The notes beneath the pieces are model-generated. The model was given only the letters and a program-made list of their open reading frames with translations, ran no database searches and was not told the origin of the DNA. From CAYJFG01 sp964369405 (GTDB lineage: Bacteria > Bacillota > Clostridia > Oscillospirales > Acutalibacteraceae): a stretch of DNA of 64,000 nt. The position numbers were made by a program, and so were the translations under genes. Numbering within the stretch: the stretch's first letter is position 1; the number at the start of each line of letters is the position of its first letter. This document shows, piece by piece, positions 33,629 through 42,905 of the stretch. The stretch spans positions 115,111 through 179,110 of the forward strand of contig CAYJGB010000001.1 of NCBI GenBank assembly GCA_964369405.1. Reading direction: 5' to 3'.

Positions 33629-34033
33629 ATGAACATATTTATCACATTAGTCGCTGTAATTGTTGGAATATTCATTATTTTTTGGGTAACAAGAGCAACA
33701 AAAAATAAACAAATGAACGAAATATATGCACTGGTTTGGATAATTGGTGGAGTTGGTATTATTATTTTAGGTATTCAACCACATATACTTAATTGGTTTG
33801 CTGAACTATTAGGTATTTTCTGGCCTCCTTCAGTTTTAATTTTCTTCTTGTTAGTTTTAGTGTTTTTAATGTTATTTAATCATTCTAAAACTGCTTCTAC
33901 ATTAACTAATCAAGTTACTGAACTTACAATTCAAGTATCGTTATTAAAAAGTGAAAATGAAAAATTAAAAGAGAAAATCTCTAATAAATATGACGATTTT
34001 GATAATTTGTTAGATGATGATATTTTAGATTAA
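33629..34033 (+). CDS. DUF2304 membrane protein
   Basis: ATG 33629, 8 bases after a GGGGG site, gives 134 residues. Three hydrophobic helices (about 3-22, 32-50, 62-82) are followed by a coiled-coil tail (VTELTIQVSLLKSENEKLKEKI) and an acidic end. The pattern matches DUF2304 proteins, small membrane partners commonly encoded beside polyprenyl-phosphate glycosyltransferases of family 2. One such glycosyltransferase lies 3.2 kb downstream in the same direction. It is the first gene of the exopolysaccharide locus. Confidence 0.8.
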   Translation: MNIFITLVAVIVGIFIIFWVTRATKNKQMNEIYALVWIIGGVGIIILGIQPHILNWFAELLGIFWPPSVLIFFLLVLVFLMLFNHSKTASTLTNQVTELTIQVSLLKSENEKLKEKISNKYDDFDNLLDDDILD

Positions 34034-34118
34034 ATATTTATTTTTAAATTATATACATTATATTGTATATAATAATGTAATGGGGTTCTTAATGAATAAT
34101 TAAGTTGGGTGAATTTAT

Positions 34119-36293
34119 TTGAATATTTTAGTATGTAGTAGAAATAATGAATTTCTTTCTAATCTGGCACATAGATTAAAAAATGAAAATCATGAAATAT
34201 ACTTGCTTACTGGTGAACATGTTGTTAAAGATAGGCGTATACCTAAAGTTTTCCAAAAATATGATTTTACGTACAGTGATGAAAACGTTGTAAAGGTTAT
34301 GAATAACATATCGATTGATTTACTAGTTATTGCAGGTTACATGGATTTTGATTTTACGGAAGAAAGCTCACAAAAAAAATCAATTGAATATATAACAGGA
34401 ATGACCAATTTAATTTTGAGTGCGAAGTCTGCCAATGTAAAAAGAGTTATTTATTGTTCTAGCTTACGAATTTTTGAAGACAATGTTGAAGAGTATATTT
34501 CTAAAGACACTAGACCAGTAACTAATAGCTTTGAAAGTGGTGCATTATCTCAGATAGATGCATTTATAACATCTTGTCGCGAAGAGGGTGAGTTTGATGT
34601 TGTAAATATTAGATTTCCAGAAATATATGGTAACTTTTCTTATGACCAATTTACTGATGATTTTTGTACAAATATGATTTTAAATCGTGTTGATAATAAA
34701 ACAGTAAAGTACAATCCCAACGCTAAACATATGGTTTTAGGCGTTCAAGATGCGGTTCATGCATTGATTAATGCAATAAGTAGTGAAGAGAAAAATGAAC
34801 TTTATCATATAGAAGGTGAAGTCTGCAGAGAAGTAGATATTGCAAATATTGTAGTTAAACAAGGTAAGGGTAAAAATAATGTACCAGAAGAAGTAGTAGG
34901 AAGAACGCCAGATAAATTATTTCCACTAAGTGTATTAGAGGCTGATAATAAAAAGTTGCATTTAAAATCAAAATATACACTTGCAGAAGAAGTACCTCAA
35001 ATATACAAAAAAATTAGTAAGTATAGAGAAAATTTAACTGAAAAGAAAGAACAATCTTCTTTAAAAAAAGTTATTAGAACAATTTTAGAAACTTCTGTAT
35101 TTTTCTTATTAGTTGTTTTCTTAGAATATCTAGTATATTCTTTAGCATTAGAAATTGACATCAATTTTTACCTTTTATTTGTTATTATTGTTGCTGTTAT
35201 TTATGGTGTTAGTTATGCTATGTTTGCTACAGTGCTATCGGTACTTGGAAACATATTCTTTGTTGTATCAGATTTAGTCATAACGTCCTCAAATGTAGGT
35301 TATGATTTATTTATACAAGTCTTGCAATTAGTATTATGTGGTGTAATTGTTGGACTAATGCGAGATAATTATAAAAGAAAAAACTTGAATTTAGAAGAAA
35401 TTAATCAATACAACGTTGAACAACTAGCTGATGTTACTAGGATTAACGAGAGTAATGTGTATGTTAAAAATATTTATGAAAAAAGAATTTCTGCTTATAG
35501 TAACAACTTAGCTAGAATGTATCATATTATTAGCCAATTAAGTTTTTTAGATGCAAGAAAAGTTATATTCCAAACAGCAAAAGTTGTAAGCGAGTTTATA
35601 GAAACAGAACACGTTGCAATTTATGTTTCAAGTAAAAACTCAAATATGTATAGACTAGCAGCACATACATCATCAAAAGGCGTAGAAATGGGAAAGTCTT
35701 TACGAGTAGATGATTCTTCATTTTTCTTTGATGCAATGAATAATCATGAAGTTTATATGAATAGACATTTTGATGTTGAATATCCTTCATATGTAAGTGC
35801 TATTTATGGCGAAGGAGAAAAAGTTGATGCTATTATTATGATATGGGCAATGCGACTTGATCAAATTAGCTTGTATCAAAGTACAATTATATCAATTCTT
35901 AGTAGACTGGTCGAAAAAACAATGATTAGTGCAGTTCAATACGAGAACTTGTATTTTGATAATTCGTATATTAAAAATACTAGAATCATGAATATTGATG
36001 CATTTAAAGAAAAAATAGAAGTATATCAAAACGGGTATGAAATGGGATTGATTTCTTATACTATAATCAAACCTTATCCTCCTAAGGGTAAAAAAGTAGA
36101 AGATATATTTGAACAGGCTCAAAAATTAGTTAGAGATACAGACTATCTTGGTAGCGATATGGAAAATTTATATATAATTTTATCTAATTCAGATTTAAAT
36201 GATACTAAATTCGTTACAGATAGATTTAATAGTAATGATATTTTTGTTGAGATTATTGAAAAAGATGTATTAGTGGGGGAAAAAATTGAATGA
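34119..36293 (+). CDS. pelD: PelD-like c-di-GMP receptor with N-terminal degenerate SDR domain
   Basis: The 724-residue fusion starts at TTG 34119. Residues 1-300 follow an extended-SDR sugar epimerase layout, but the Gly-rich NAD loop is replaced (CSRNNEFL at 6-13) and the Tyr-x3-Lys pair is absent (SGALSQ at 140-145), so catalysis is unlikely. Four membrane helices (about 322-415) and a coiled linker follow. A GAF domain (about 480-605) and a degenerate GGDEF domain (about 620-724) close the protein. In the latter the signature is GSDMEN instead of GGDEF while the inhibitory-site RDTD (Arg672, Asp675) is kept. TM-GAF-degenerate GGDEF with RxxD is the layout of PelD, which switches on Pel export when c-di-GMP binds. 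Confidence 0.85.
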   Translation: MNILVCSRNNEFLSNLAHRLKNENHEIYLLTGEHVVKDRRIPKVFQKYDFTYSDENVVKVMNNISIDLLVIAGYMDFDFTEESSQKKSIEYITGMTNLILSAKSANVKRVIYCSSLRIFEDNVEEYISKDTRPVTNSFESGALSQIDAFITSCREEGEFDVVNIRFPEIYGNFSYDQFTDDFCTNMILNRVDNKTVKYNPNAKHMVLGVQDAVHALINAISSEEKNELYHIEGEVCREVDIANIVVKQGKGKNNVPEEVVGRTPDKLFPLSVLEADNKKLHLKSKYTLAEEVPQIYKKISKYRENLTEKKEQSSLKKVIRTILETSVFFLLVVFLEYLVYSLALEIDINFYLLFVIIVAVIYGVSYAMFATVLSVLGNIFFVVSDLVITSSNVGYDLFIQVLQLVLCGVIVGLMRDNYKRKNLNLEEINQYNVEQLADVTRINESNVYVKNIYEKRISAYSNNLARMYHIISQLSFLDARKVIFQTAKVVSEFIETEHVAIYVSSKNSNMYRLAAHTSSKGVEMGKSLRVDDSSFFFDAMNNHEVYMNRHFDVEYPSYVSAIYGEGEKVDAIIMIWAMRLDQISLYQSTIISILSRLVEKTMISAVQYENLYFDNSYIKNTRIMNIDAFKEKIEVYQNGYEMGLISYTIIKPYPPKGKKVEDIFEQAQKLVRDTDYLGSDMENLYIILSNSDLNDTKFVTDRFNSNDIFVEIIEKDVLVGEKIE

Positions 36294-37230
36294 GTTTTTA
36301 GAAATTGTTGACCAGTATTGGCAAGTAATAGACACATTTTTAATTTTTGTGATAGTAAATGCTATAATTGCTGTTTTATGCTATATTTTATATAGATTTA
36401 AACGCAATAAACATAAGGCAATAACAGTGTCTTTATTTATTTTGTTTGCTCCGATGATAGGAATATTATGTATAATATTAGCTCAACTATATAACTTTAT
36501 ATTTTATAGAAAAAATGCTAAGGATTTAAGCATTGACGAGCTAAGTATGAGCTTAGACAGAGTAAAAGAAGTTGTTGATATTGATATACAAAAAGAGGCA
36601 GACAGAATACCATTAAAAGAAGCTATGTTGGTATCTGACAGCAAAAACAGACGTAAAGTATTGCTTGAAATTCTTAAAAGAGAGAAAGACCCAGCAGTAC
36701 TAAGTATTATTAAAGAGGCGACTAAAGATGAAGATACAGAAGTATCTCATTATGCTATTACTTTTATTACAGATACTTTAACATCTTACAGAAAAAAAGA
36801 AGAAGAAGCACTGTATTTTTTAGAAGACCACCCAAGCACAGTTGCTAGAATTAAATATATTGACTGTCTGTGCGAGATACTTCAACCAGGTTATTTTACT
36901 GATTTTGAACAAGAAAAATATACGATAAGTTTAGATGAACAGATTGAAATTTTAAGAAAAGAAGATAAAAATGCTGTTGACGGTAAGCTTATAAAAAATA
37001 TTGTAGAACTGTGGTATCAGCTAGACAATATGCCGAAAGTAGATGAATATATAGCATTAGCTAAAGAAATTTCCACAAAAGACTTAGTAGCAGCTAAAAT
37101 ATGTTTAAGGTATTATTACTTAAATCAAAATAGAGAAGAATTTACAAAATTACTACTTGAGATTAAAGTATCGACAATGGAAATTGATAGTGAAGTGCTT
37201 GACTGGATAAGATTTTTTAATATTATTTAA
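36286..37230 (+). CDS. pelE: PelE-like membrane protein with helical repeats
   Basis: A TTG start overlaps the end of the pelD-like gene by 8 bases. The 314-residue product has two membrane helices (about 15-38 and 46-72) and a cytoplasmic helical-repeat region: HEAT-like between about 95 and 180, TPR-like near 190-310. PelE of known clusters likewise has two helices and TPRs and forms the inner-membrane complex with PelD and PelG. Direct sequence identity to PelE cannot be judged by eye; the call rests on architecture and position. Confidence 0.65.
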   Translation: MNEFLEIVDQYWQVIDTFLIFVIVNAIIAVLCYILYRFKRNKHKAITVSLFILFAPMIGILCIILAQLYNFIFYRKNAKDLSIDELSMSLDRVKEVVDIDIQKEADRIPLKEAMLVSDSKNRRKVLLEILKREKDPAVLSIIKEATKDEDTEVSHYAITFITDTLTSYRKKEEEALYFLEDHPSTVARIKYIDCLCEILQPGYFTDFEQEKYTISLDEQIEILRKEDKNAVDGKLIKNIVELWYQLDNMPKVDEYIALAKEISTKDLVAAKICLRYYYLNQNREEFTKLLLEIKVSTMEIDSEVLDWIRFFNII

Positions 37231-37263
37231 AATAAAAAGATATATACTGAGGAGGTAAAAGTT

Positions 37264-38007
37264 ATGAGGAAAGATATATTGTTAATATTACCAGCATATA
37301 ATGAAGGAAAAAACATTGGCAAAGTTATTGATAATTTAAAAAATAATAATGTTTTTAATAAAATGGATGTTTTAATTATTAATGATGGTTCTGCTGACGA
37401 TACAGAGGAAGTAGTAAAATCTAAAGGTGTAGAAATTATTTCTCAAGTATATAATTTAGGGTATGGAGCAACACTCCAAACAGGATATAAATACGCTGAC
37501 GAGAAGGGCTATAAGTATTTACTACAAATGGACGCTGATGGTCAACATGACGTTAAAAACTTAGATAGAATAATAGATAAATTGATTAACAGTAACTCGA
37601 ATTCTAAAAAACCAAATATTGTTATTGGTACGAGATTTTTAAAAGGTAGCGAGTCGTTTTATATATCAAAATTAAAATTATCGGCTATAAAACTATTTAG
37701 ATATGTAATTAAAGTTTCTACCGGATATGTTTTAACTGACCCTACAAGTGGCTTAATGGGATTAGACCGTGATGCTTTCTCTTATTATTCAAAATACATG
37801 CATTTCGATACAAAATATCCTGATTTAAATATGATAGTACAGATGATTTTATTAGGATTTCATATAGAAGAAATACCAGCAATTATGCATAAAAGAGAAG
37901 AGGGTCAATCAATGCACGATGGACTATTTAATGTTGGTAAATATATGCTAGTTATGTCACTTAGTACATTTAATGCATACATAAGGTTTAGAAAAGTTTC
38001 TAAATAA
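37264..38007 (+). CDS. Family 2 glycosyltransferase, polyprenyl-phosphate type (DPM1/ArnC-like)
   Basis: At 247 residues without membrane helices it resembles dolichol-phosphate mannose synthase-like enzymes. It has LPAYNEGKNIGKVI at the N-terminus, INDGSADDTEEV, the metal-binding LLQMDADGQHD (DxD) and DPTSGLMGLDRDAF. Such enzymes load a sugar on an isoprenoid phosphate. AGGAGG lies 9 bases before the ATG. With the DUF2304 protein it makes a commonly co-occurring pair. In this position it may act on a precursor or on decoration of the exported polymer. Confidence 0.85.
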   Translation: MRKDILLILPAYNEGKNIGKVIDNLKNNNVFNKMDVLIINDGSADDTEEVVKSKGVEIISQVYNLGYGATLQTGYKYADEKGYKYLLQMDADGQHDVKNLDRIIDKLINSNSNSKKPNIVIGTRFLKGSESFYISKLKLSAIKLFRYVIKVSTGYVLTDPTSGLMGLDRDAFSYYSKYMHFDTKYPDLNMIVQMILLGFHIEEIPAIMHKREEGQSMHDGLFNVGKYMLVMSLSTFNAYIRFRKVSK

Positions 38008-38370
38008 ATTGGTAAACATTTACTTTTTTAGAAAATTTTGTTTTTGTATCAATATATTTACTTGTCTATAATTTCTATTGATTAATTTTTAATGAGATGA
38101 TAAAATGAAGAAAATCAGAGAGTGATTTATAACTTTATAAAAATATAAAAAAGTGAAGTTTACAAGTTATACGTGATTATTAGCTAGAGCACTGCCTTCA
38201 ATTCAACTGAGTGCAGATATGCACTTGATACATCGTTTTTCTAGGAGATGTTTGACTATTTTATAATAAAATAAGTTAAAAAACTAAGTAAATGGCTTAG
38301 TAATTGGTATATGTAATTCTAATATTTGAGTATATTATGGAAATTAGTGTTATATGAAAGAAGGATTATT
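38008..38370 (+). promoter_or_regulatory. Intergenic region with alternative hairpins
   Basis: No gene is visible. Two mutually exclusive hairpins share one arm: GCACT 38189-38193 with AGTGC 38210-38214, or AGTGCA 38210-38215 with TGCACT 38220-38225. A strong GAAGGA ribosome site precedes the next gene. No c-di-GMP-I or -II riboswitch core was found. The layout could mark a second regulated transcription start within the locus. Confidence 0.4.
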
Positions 38371-40017
38371 TTGAAGAATAAAGGGGTAAAATTAAAAATA
38401 AGCACTTATGTTTATTTGCTTATTACATTTGCTATAATGTTTGTAGCGTTTTTAGCTTTTATGCAAATTGATGATTTTGTGTCTTATAGTGCTACAATAA
38501 ATAATGAGGAAATAAACAAACAAATCCAAGAAGTTTTTAATGAACAAAATGAAGAGATTTTTGTAAGCGGAACAGCTTATGAAAAACATAAAGAAACAAG
38601 AGACAGGCAAACTGTAATTATCGGCGATAAAAGTAGTAATATTACAGCTTTAGTTACAACGCAGTTATCACATTTAAGAGAATCTTATTATATCGTGGAA
38701 AATATTTCTGAAATAAAAGAGAGTGAATATGATAAAATAGATGTATACATTGTTACTGATACGAACATATCTGCTGGTGATGTTGTAGAACTTGATGAAA
38801 TTGATAATGAAGATAAAACTATTTTATTTATGAATGATTTAACATCAAGACTTTTAGGAAATAGTGCATATCAAGATGTTGTAGGAATATATGACTATTT
38901 AGGTGATAAAGAGTTTGAAGGATACAGAATTTCTTCTGACTTAGCGTTTAACACCATGGAAGAGCTAGACGAAGTTAAATATGATGCAAGTCACGTTGTA
39001 TTAACACATCAAACAAAAACATATGCATCAGCTTTACTAGAAGACGAAGAAGTGAAAAACGAATACTTGCCACCACTTATGTGGAGATATATATCCGATA
39101 ATAGTAGGGTTTATGTGTGTAATGGAGAATTATTTGATAGTCCGTTAGGATATTCATTTATAACACAAGTATATACTGAACTTCAAGACACATATATATA
39201 TCCGATTGTTAATGCGTATATGTTCTTAGTAGATGGTATGCCTTATGTAGAAAATTTTGAATCTGATTATCTTTTAGAATTATATAACAGAGATGCATTA
39301 GGTATGCAAAATTCTTTGTTTTTTCCACAATTTAACTCTTCAGCAGATAGATATGATGCAAAAATTACTTGGTATTCGCCAGAATATGATAAAGTTATGA
39401 GCTCTAATGATGAAGATATAAAATATTATGTTCAAGAATCAGATATGTTAAATAATGAGATTGCAAAAAATGAAGATGATAAATTAATATCCGATAAAGA
39501 TTTAATAAGCAATGCAGTACTTTGGAGTGATACATTTAGTTTTGTAGATGATGAAAACAAAGAAATTAATATACCTATTATGATTGAATCAGATGAGTTT
39601 GATATTGAAAAAATAAATTCTAGTTCAATGGCGAAAAGTGTAGGACTTATGTCACTATATGTAGATGTGTCTGAATTTTTGACTGATAATGATAAAGACT
39701 GGGTTGAGTTTTGTTTAGATTATGAAAGTATACTTGGTTATGATAAAGTAATGTACCCATGGATTGATAGGGTTAATGCTAGCGAGGCTACAAAAAGAAT
39801 AACAGCGTTTCTGTCTATTGAGCCAACATACATTTTTGAAGAAGATAGAGCAATTATAGATATTGGTAACTTTAATAGCGAAGCTCACTTTATAATGCAT
39901 ACTAGAGAAGAAATAAAAGAAGTAAAAAATGCAGAGTTTGAAGAGATTGGAAATGATTTATATTTAATTGAAGCAAAAGCAGAAACTGTAGAAGTTTATT
40001 ATGAGGATAATATATGA
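38371..40017 (+). CDS. Membrane-anchored extracytoplasmic protein of the Pel-like locus, unknown function
   Basis: TTG 38371, close after GAAGGA, gives 548 residues; the upstream open frame lacks a ribosome site. One N-terminal helix (about 9-30, YVYLLITFAIMFVAFLAFM) anchors a large outside domain rich in Asp, Glu, Tyr and Ser. It has no recognised catalytic motif, in particular no clear NodB deacetylase signature. Its stop overlaps the pelF start by 4 bases, so it belongs to the same unit. The position is where PelA/PelB or DUF2194-type proteins occur in Pel clusters. I think a DUF2194 relation is plausible but cannot show it. Confidence 0.6.
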   Translation: MKNKGVKLKISTYVYLLITFAIMFVAFLAFMQIDDFVSYSATINNEEINKQIQEVFNEQNEEIFVSGTAYEKHKETRDRQTVIIGDKSSNITALVTTQLSHLRESYYIVENISEIKESEYDKIDVYIVTDTNISAGDVVELDEIDNEDKTILFMNDLTSRLLGNSAYQDVVGIYDYLGDKEFEGYRISSDLAFNTMEELDEVKYDASHVVLTHQTKTYASALLEDEEVKNEYLPPLMWRYISDNSRVYVCNGELFDSPLGYSFITQVYTELQDTYIYPIVNAYMFLVDGMPYVENFESDYLLELYNRDALGMQNSLFFPQFNSSADRYDAKITWYSPEYDKVMSSNDEDIKYYVQESDMLNNEIAKNEDDKLISDKDLISNAVLWSDTFSFVDDENKEINIPIMIESDEFDIEKINSSSMAKSVGLMSLYVDVSEFLTDNDKDWVEFCLDYESILGYDKVMYPWIDRVNASEATKRITAFLSIEPTYIFEEDRAIIDIGNFNSEAHFIMHTREEIKEVKNAEFEEIGNDLYLIEAKAETVEVYYEDNI

Positions 40018-41432
40018 GAGTTTGTATAATTGTTGAGGGTGCTTATCCGTATGTAACTGGTGGAGTGTCCAGTTGGTTACACCAGTTGATACAAAATATG
40101 CCAGAGGTAGAATTTGTTATTCAGGTAATTTCTGCAAAACGTGATGACACAAGACAATTTAAGTATCAAATGTGTGATAATGTTGTAGAAGTTAGAGAAG
40201 TTTACTTGTTTGATGATATAATAGAATATTTTACTAAAGATAAGATTAAACTTAAGAAAAAAGATTATAAGTCTTTTGAGTCACTTCTGTTTGGTAACGA
40301 AGTTGATTGGGACTCTATTTTAACTTATTTTGCTAAAAACAAAGTGTCTATAGATGCAGTACTAGCTGGAAGTGATTTTTTTGAAATAGTTGCAGATTAT
40401 CACGAAGCTAACTTTGCGGGTATTCCATTTACAGATTTTTTATGGAGTATGCGTTCTATGTATTTACCGTTGTTTGCTGTGTTAACGGCACAACCTATAA
40501 AAGCAGATGTATATCATGCAGTAGCATCAGGCTATTCTGCGATTATAGGTAGTATGCAGAAAGTATTATACAATAAACCGTTTTTCTTAACGGAGCATGG
40601 TATTTATACTAGGGAACGAGAAGAAGAAATTATTAGAGCTGGTTGGGTTGATGGTATATACAAAGATTTATGGATAAAACAATTTGCTAAAATCGGTATA
40701 TGTGGATATGAATATGCAGATGTTGTATCATCATTGTTCGAAGATGCAAGAAAATTTCAAATTGAACTAGGTTGTAATAAAGATAAGACTATGGTAATTC
40801 CAAATGGTGTAGATGTAAAAAGGTACGAGGCTATACCGTTAAAAGAGCCTGATGACAAATTTATTAATGTAGGTGCTATTGTAAGGGTAACTCAGATTAA
40901 AGATATTAAAACGATGATAACAGCGTTTAGTGCTGCTAAAGAGAAGAATAACAAATTAAAATTATGGATTATGGGACCGCAAGAGGAAGACCCTGAGTAT
41001 GCTGATGAATGTGAAAAATTAATTGAAAGATTAAGAGTAGAAGATATTGTGTTCACAGGTTCAATTAATGTGTTAGAATATATTGGTAGAATGGATGTAC
41101 TTTTGCTGAGTAGTATTAGTGAGGGTCAACCACTTGTAATATTAGAGGCATTTGCAGCTAAAAAACCATTTATAGCAACAAATGTAGGAAACTGCAGAGG
41201 TCTTATAGAAGGTGAGTTTGATACAGATGGAAAAGCAGGATATGTAGTACCTGTTGCAGGTTCTACTCAGATGGCATATGCAATTTTAAGTGTTGTAGAA
41301 AATGAAGAAGAACGTGTTCACATGGGTATGATAGGTTATCATAGAGCTATAAAGTTTTATGATAAAGAAGATATTTATAATAGGTATTTAGATGTGTATA
41401 AAAAGCTTGATGAAAAGTACCAGAAAGGATAA
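40014..41432 (+). CDS. pelF: PelF, GT4 glycosyltransferase for Pel polysaccharide
   Basis: The 472-residue cytosolic enzyme starts MRVCIIVEGAYPYVTGGVSSW, the characteristic PelF N-terminus. It carries FFLTEHGIYTREREEEI, the nucleotide-sugar-binding GAIVRVTQIKDIKTMI and the GT4 Glu-x7-Glu element in SEGQPLVILEAF. PelF polymerises the N-acetylated, cationic hexosamine polymer from UDP-sugars. It overlaps the preceding gene by 4 bases, and pelG follows after 2 bases, the arrangement of pelF-pelG in known clusters. Confidence 0.93.
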   Translation: MRVCIIVEGAYPYVTGGVSSWLHQLIQNMPEVEFVIQVISAKRDDTRQFKYQMCDNVVEVREVYLFDDIIEYFTKDKIKLKKKDYKSFESLLFGNEVDWDSILTYFAKNKVSIDAVLAGSDFFEIVADYHEANFAGIPFTDFLWSMRSMYLPLFAVLTAQPIKADVYHAVASGYSAIIGSMQKVLYNKPFFLTEHGIYTREREEEIIRAGWVDGIYKDLWIKQFAKIGICGYEYADVVSSLFEDARKFQIELGCNKDKTMVIPNGVDVKRYEAIPLKEPDDKFINVGAIVRVTQIKDIKTMITAFSAAKEKNNKLKLWIMGPQEEDPEYADECEKLIERLRVEDIVFTGSINVLEYIGRMDVLLLSSISEGQPLVILEAFAAKKPFIATNVGNCRGLIEGEFDTDGKAGYVVPVAGSTQMAYAILSVVENEEERVHMGMIGYHRAIKFYDKEDIYNRYLDVYKKLDEKYQKG

Positions 41433-41434
41433 TT

Positions 41435-42874
41435 ATGGCTGGAATAGGGTTTGAACTTAAAAAGATATATAAAGAAAACAACATATCTAACTTGGCAATG
41501 GGAGCAGCTTACAGTTCTATGGTATCAGTAGGGCCTACATTGCTAATTGTTGCTATGTTGATTTTGATGTATATTGCTTTAGGATTTAACTATGTGGGAG
41601 TTGCACAAAGAGAGTTATTGTCATCAACTATTTTGTATATTTTTATTTTTTGTGGTATAATTATTTCTCCGTTAAACTCAGTGTTTTCGAGATATATTGC
41701 AGATAAAATATATCAAAGAAAAGGAGAAGATATATTACCCTCATACTATACAGGGTTATGTATAGTTTGTGGTGTTAGTACCCTTGCTTGTATTCCAATG
41801 ATGTATAGATTATTATTTTTAGGAAATATAGATGTACCATTTGTTATGGCGGCATACGTTTTTTGGATATCTATGATTATATTATTTTTTTCAACCATAT
41901 ATATTCATGCAACTAAAAACTATAAAACTATATTTGTGTTTTACGTTATTGGAATGGGAGCAGCTTTTCTTTTAGCTTGGGTTTTACTGAATTTTACAGA
42001 TGTAATACATGCTCTAATATATGGGCTTGCTACTGGATTTTTTATAATCGCATTTTTGCAAGTTGCTCAAGTTAAACGTTGGTTTAAAAGTAGTGGTACA
42101 AATTACACAGAATGCATAAGATATCTTTGGGAGTTTAAAAGATTGTTTTTAGCAAACGGACTGTACACATTAGGTATATATATACACATTTTTATGTTCT
42201 GGCAAACAGAGGGTAGTATGGTTGTTGCGCAAACATATTTAAGTCATCCTATGTATGATATGGCAACATGTATTGCTATGTTTTCTAATATTTCAACTTC
42301 AATCATATTTATAGTTATGGCAGAAACTCAATTTCACGATGAATATCAAAATTATATGCAATCTGTTATTGGTGGTACTTATAGATTAATTCTTAAAAAT
42401 AAAAATGTTATGCTTAGAACTTTAGGACAACAAATTTTACGATTAGTAGCAATTCAAAGTATGATTACTGCTGTACTGTTTTTAATTGCAGTTACATTTT
42501 TACCTCAACTTTCATTTAGTTCTATGATTATAGATATGTACCCTGTATTGTCAGTTGGATATTTTATATTATTTTTGATGTATTGTTTAATTATATATTT
42601 ATACTACTTTAATGACCAAAATGGTTGTGTAATACTATCGTTTATATTTTGTGTTACAACTGTAATAGGAACTTATTTCTCAACTGATTTCGAGATACCT
42701 TATCATGGTTTAGGGTTTGTATTTGGTTCATTATGTGGCTTTACATTTGGTTTTTTTAGAATCAGATATGTAGGGATAAAATTAAATAAACATATATTCT
42801 GTGATGGTATAACTGTAATGCAAACGAAGAGAGCTAAAAAGGATAATGTTGCTTATAAAAGACCTAATAAATGA
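41435..42874 (+). CDS. pelG: PelG, Pel polysaccharide membrane transporter
   Basis: The sequence begins MAGIGFELKKIYKENNISNL, the highly recognisable start of PelG. About 12 hydrophobic helices follow over 479 residues, in the MATE/polysaccharide-transporter style. PelG moves the nascent polymer across the membrane in complex with PelD and PelE. A Lys/Arg-rich cytoplasmic tail closes the protein. Its adjacency to pelF firmly identifies the locus as Pel type. Confidence 0.93.
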   Translation: MAGIGFELKKIYKENNISNLAMGAAYSSMVSVGPTLLIVAMLILMYIALGFNYVGVAQRELLSSTILYIFIFCGIIISPLNSVFSRYIADKIYQRKGEDILPSYYTGLCIVCGVSTLACIPMMYRLLFLGNIDVPFVMAAYVFWISMIILFFSTIYIHATKNYKTIFVFYVIGMGAAFLLAWVLLNFTDVIHALIYGLATGFFIIAFLQVAQVKRWFKSSGTNYTECIRYLWEFKRLFLANGLYTLGIYIHIFMFWQTEGSMVVAQTYLSHPMYDMATCIAMFSNISTSIIFIVMAETQFHDEYQNYMQSVIGGTYRLILKNKNVMLRTLGQQILRLVAIQSMITAVLFLIAVTFLPQLSFSSMIIDMYPVLSVGYFILFLMYCLIIYLYYFNDQNGCVILSFIFCVTTVIGTYFSTDFEIPYHGLGFVFGSLCGFTFGFFRIRYVGIKLNKHIFCDGITVMQTKRAKKDNVAYKRPNK

Positions 42875-42905
42875 TTGACTATAACACATAGCAAAGGAAT
42901 ACTTT

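Noticed and set aside
34119..35018. Active PelX-type UDP-GlcNAc C4-epimerase
   Set aside because: The NAD-binding glycines and the Tyr-x3-Lys pair are missing, so a catalytic call is not justified.
38008..38370. c-di-GMP riboswitch before the unassigned pel-locus gene
   Set aside because: GCACT/AGTGC hairpins are present, but the conserved riboswitch core and tetraloop-receptor are not.
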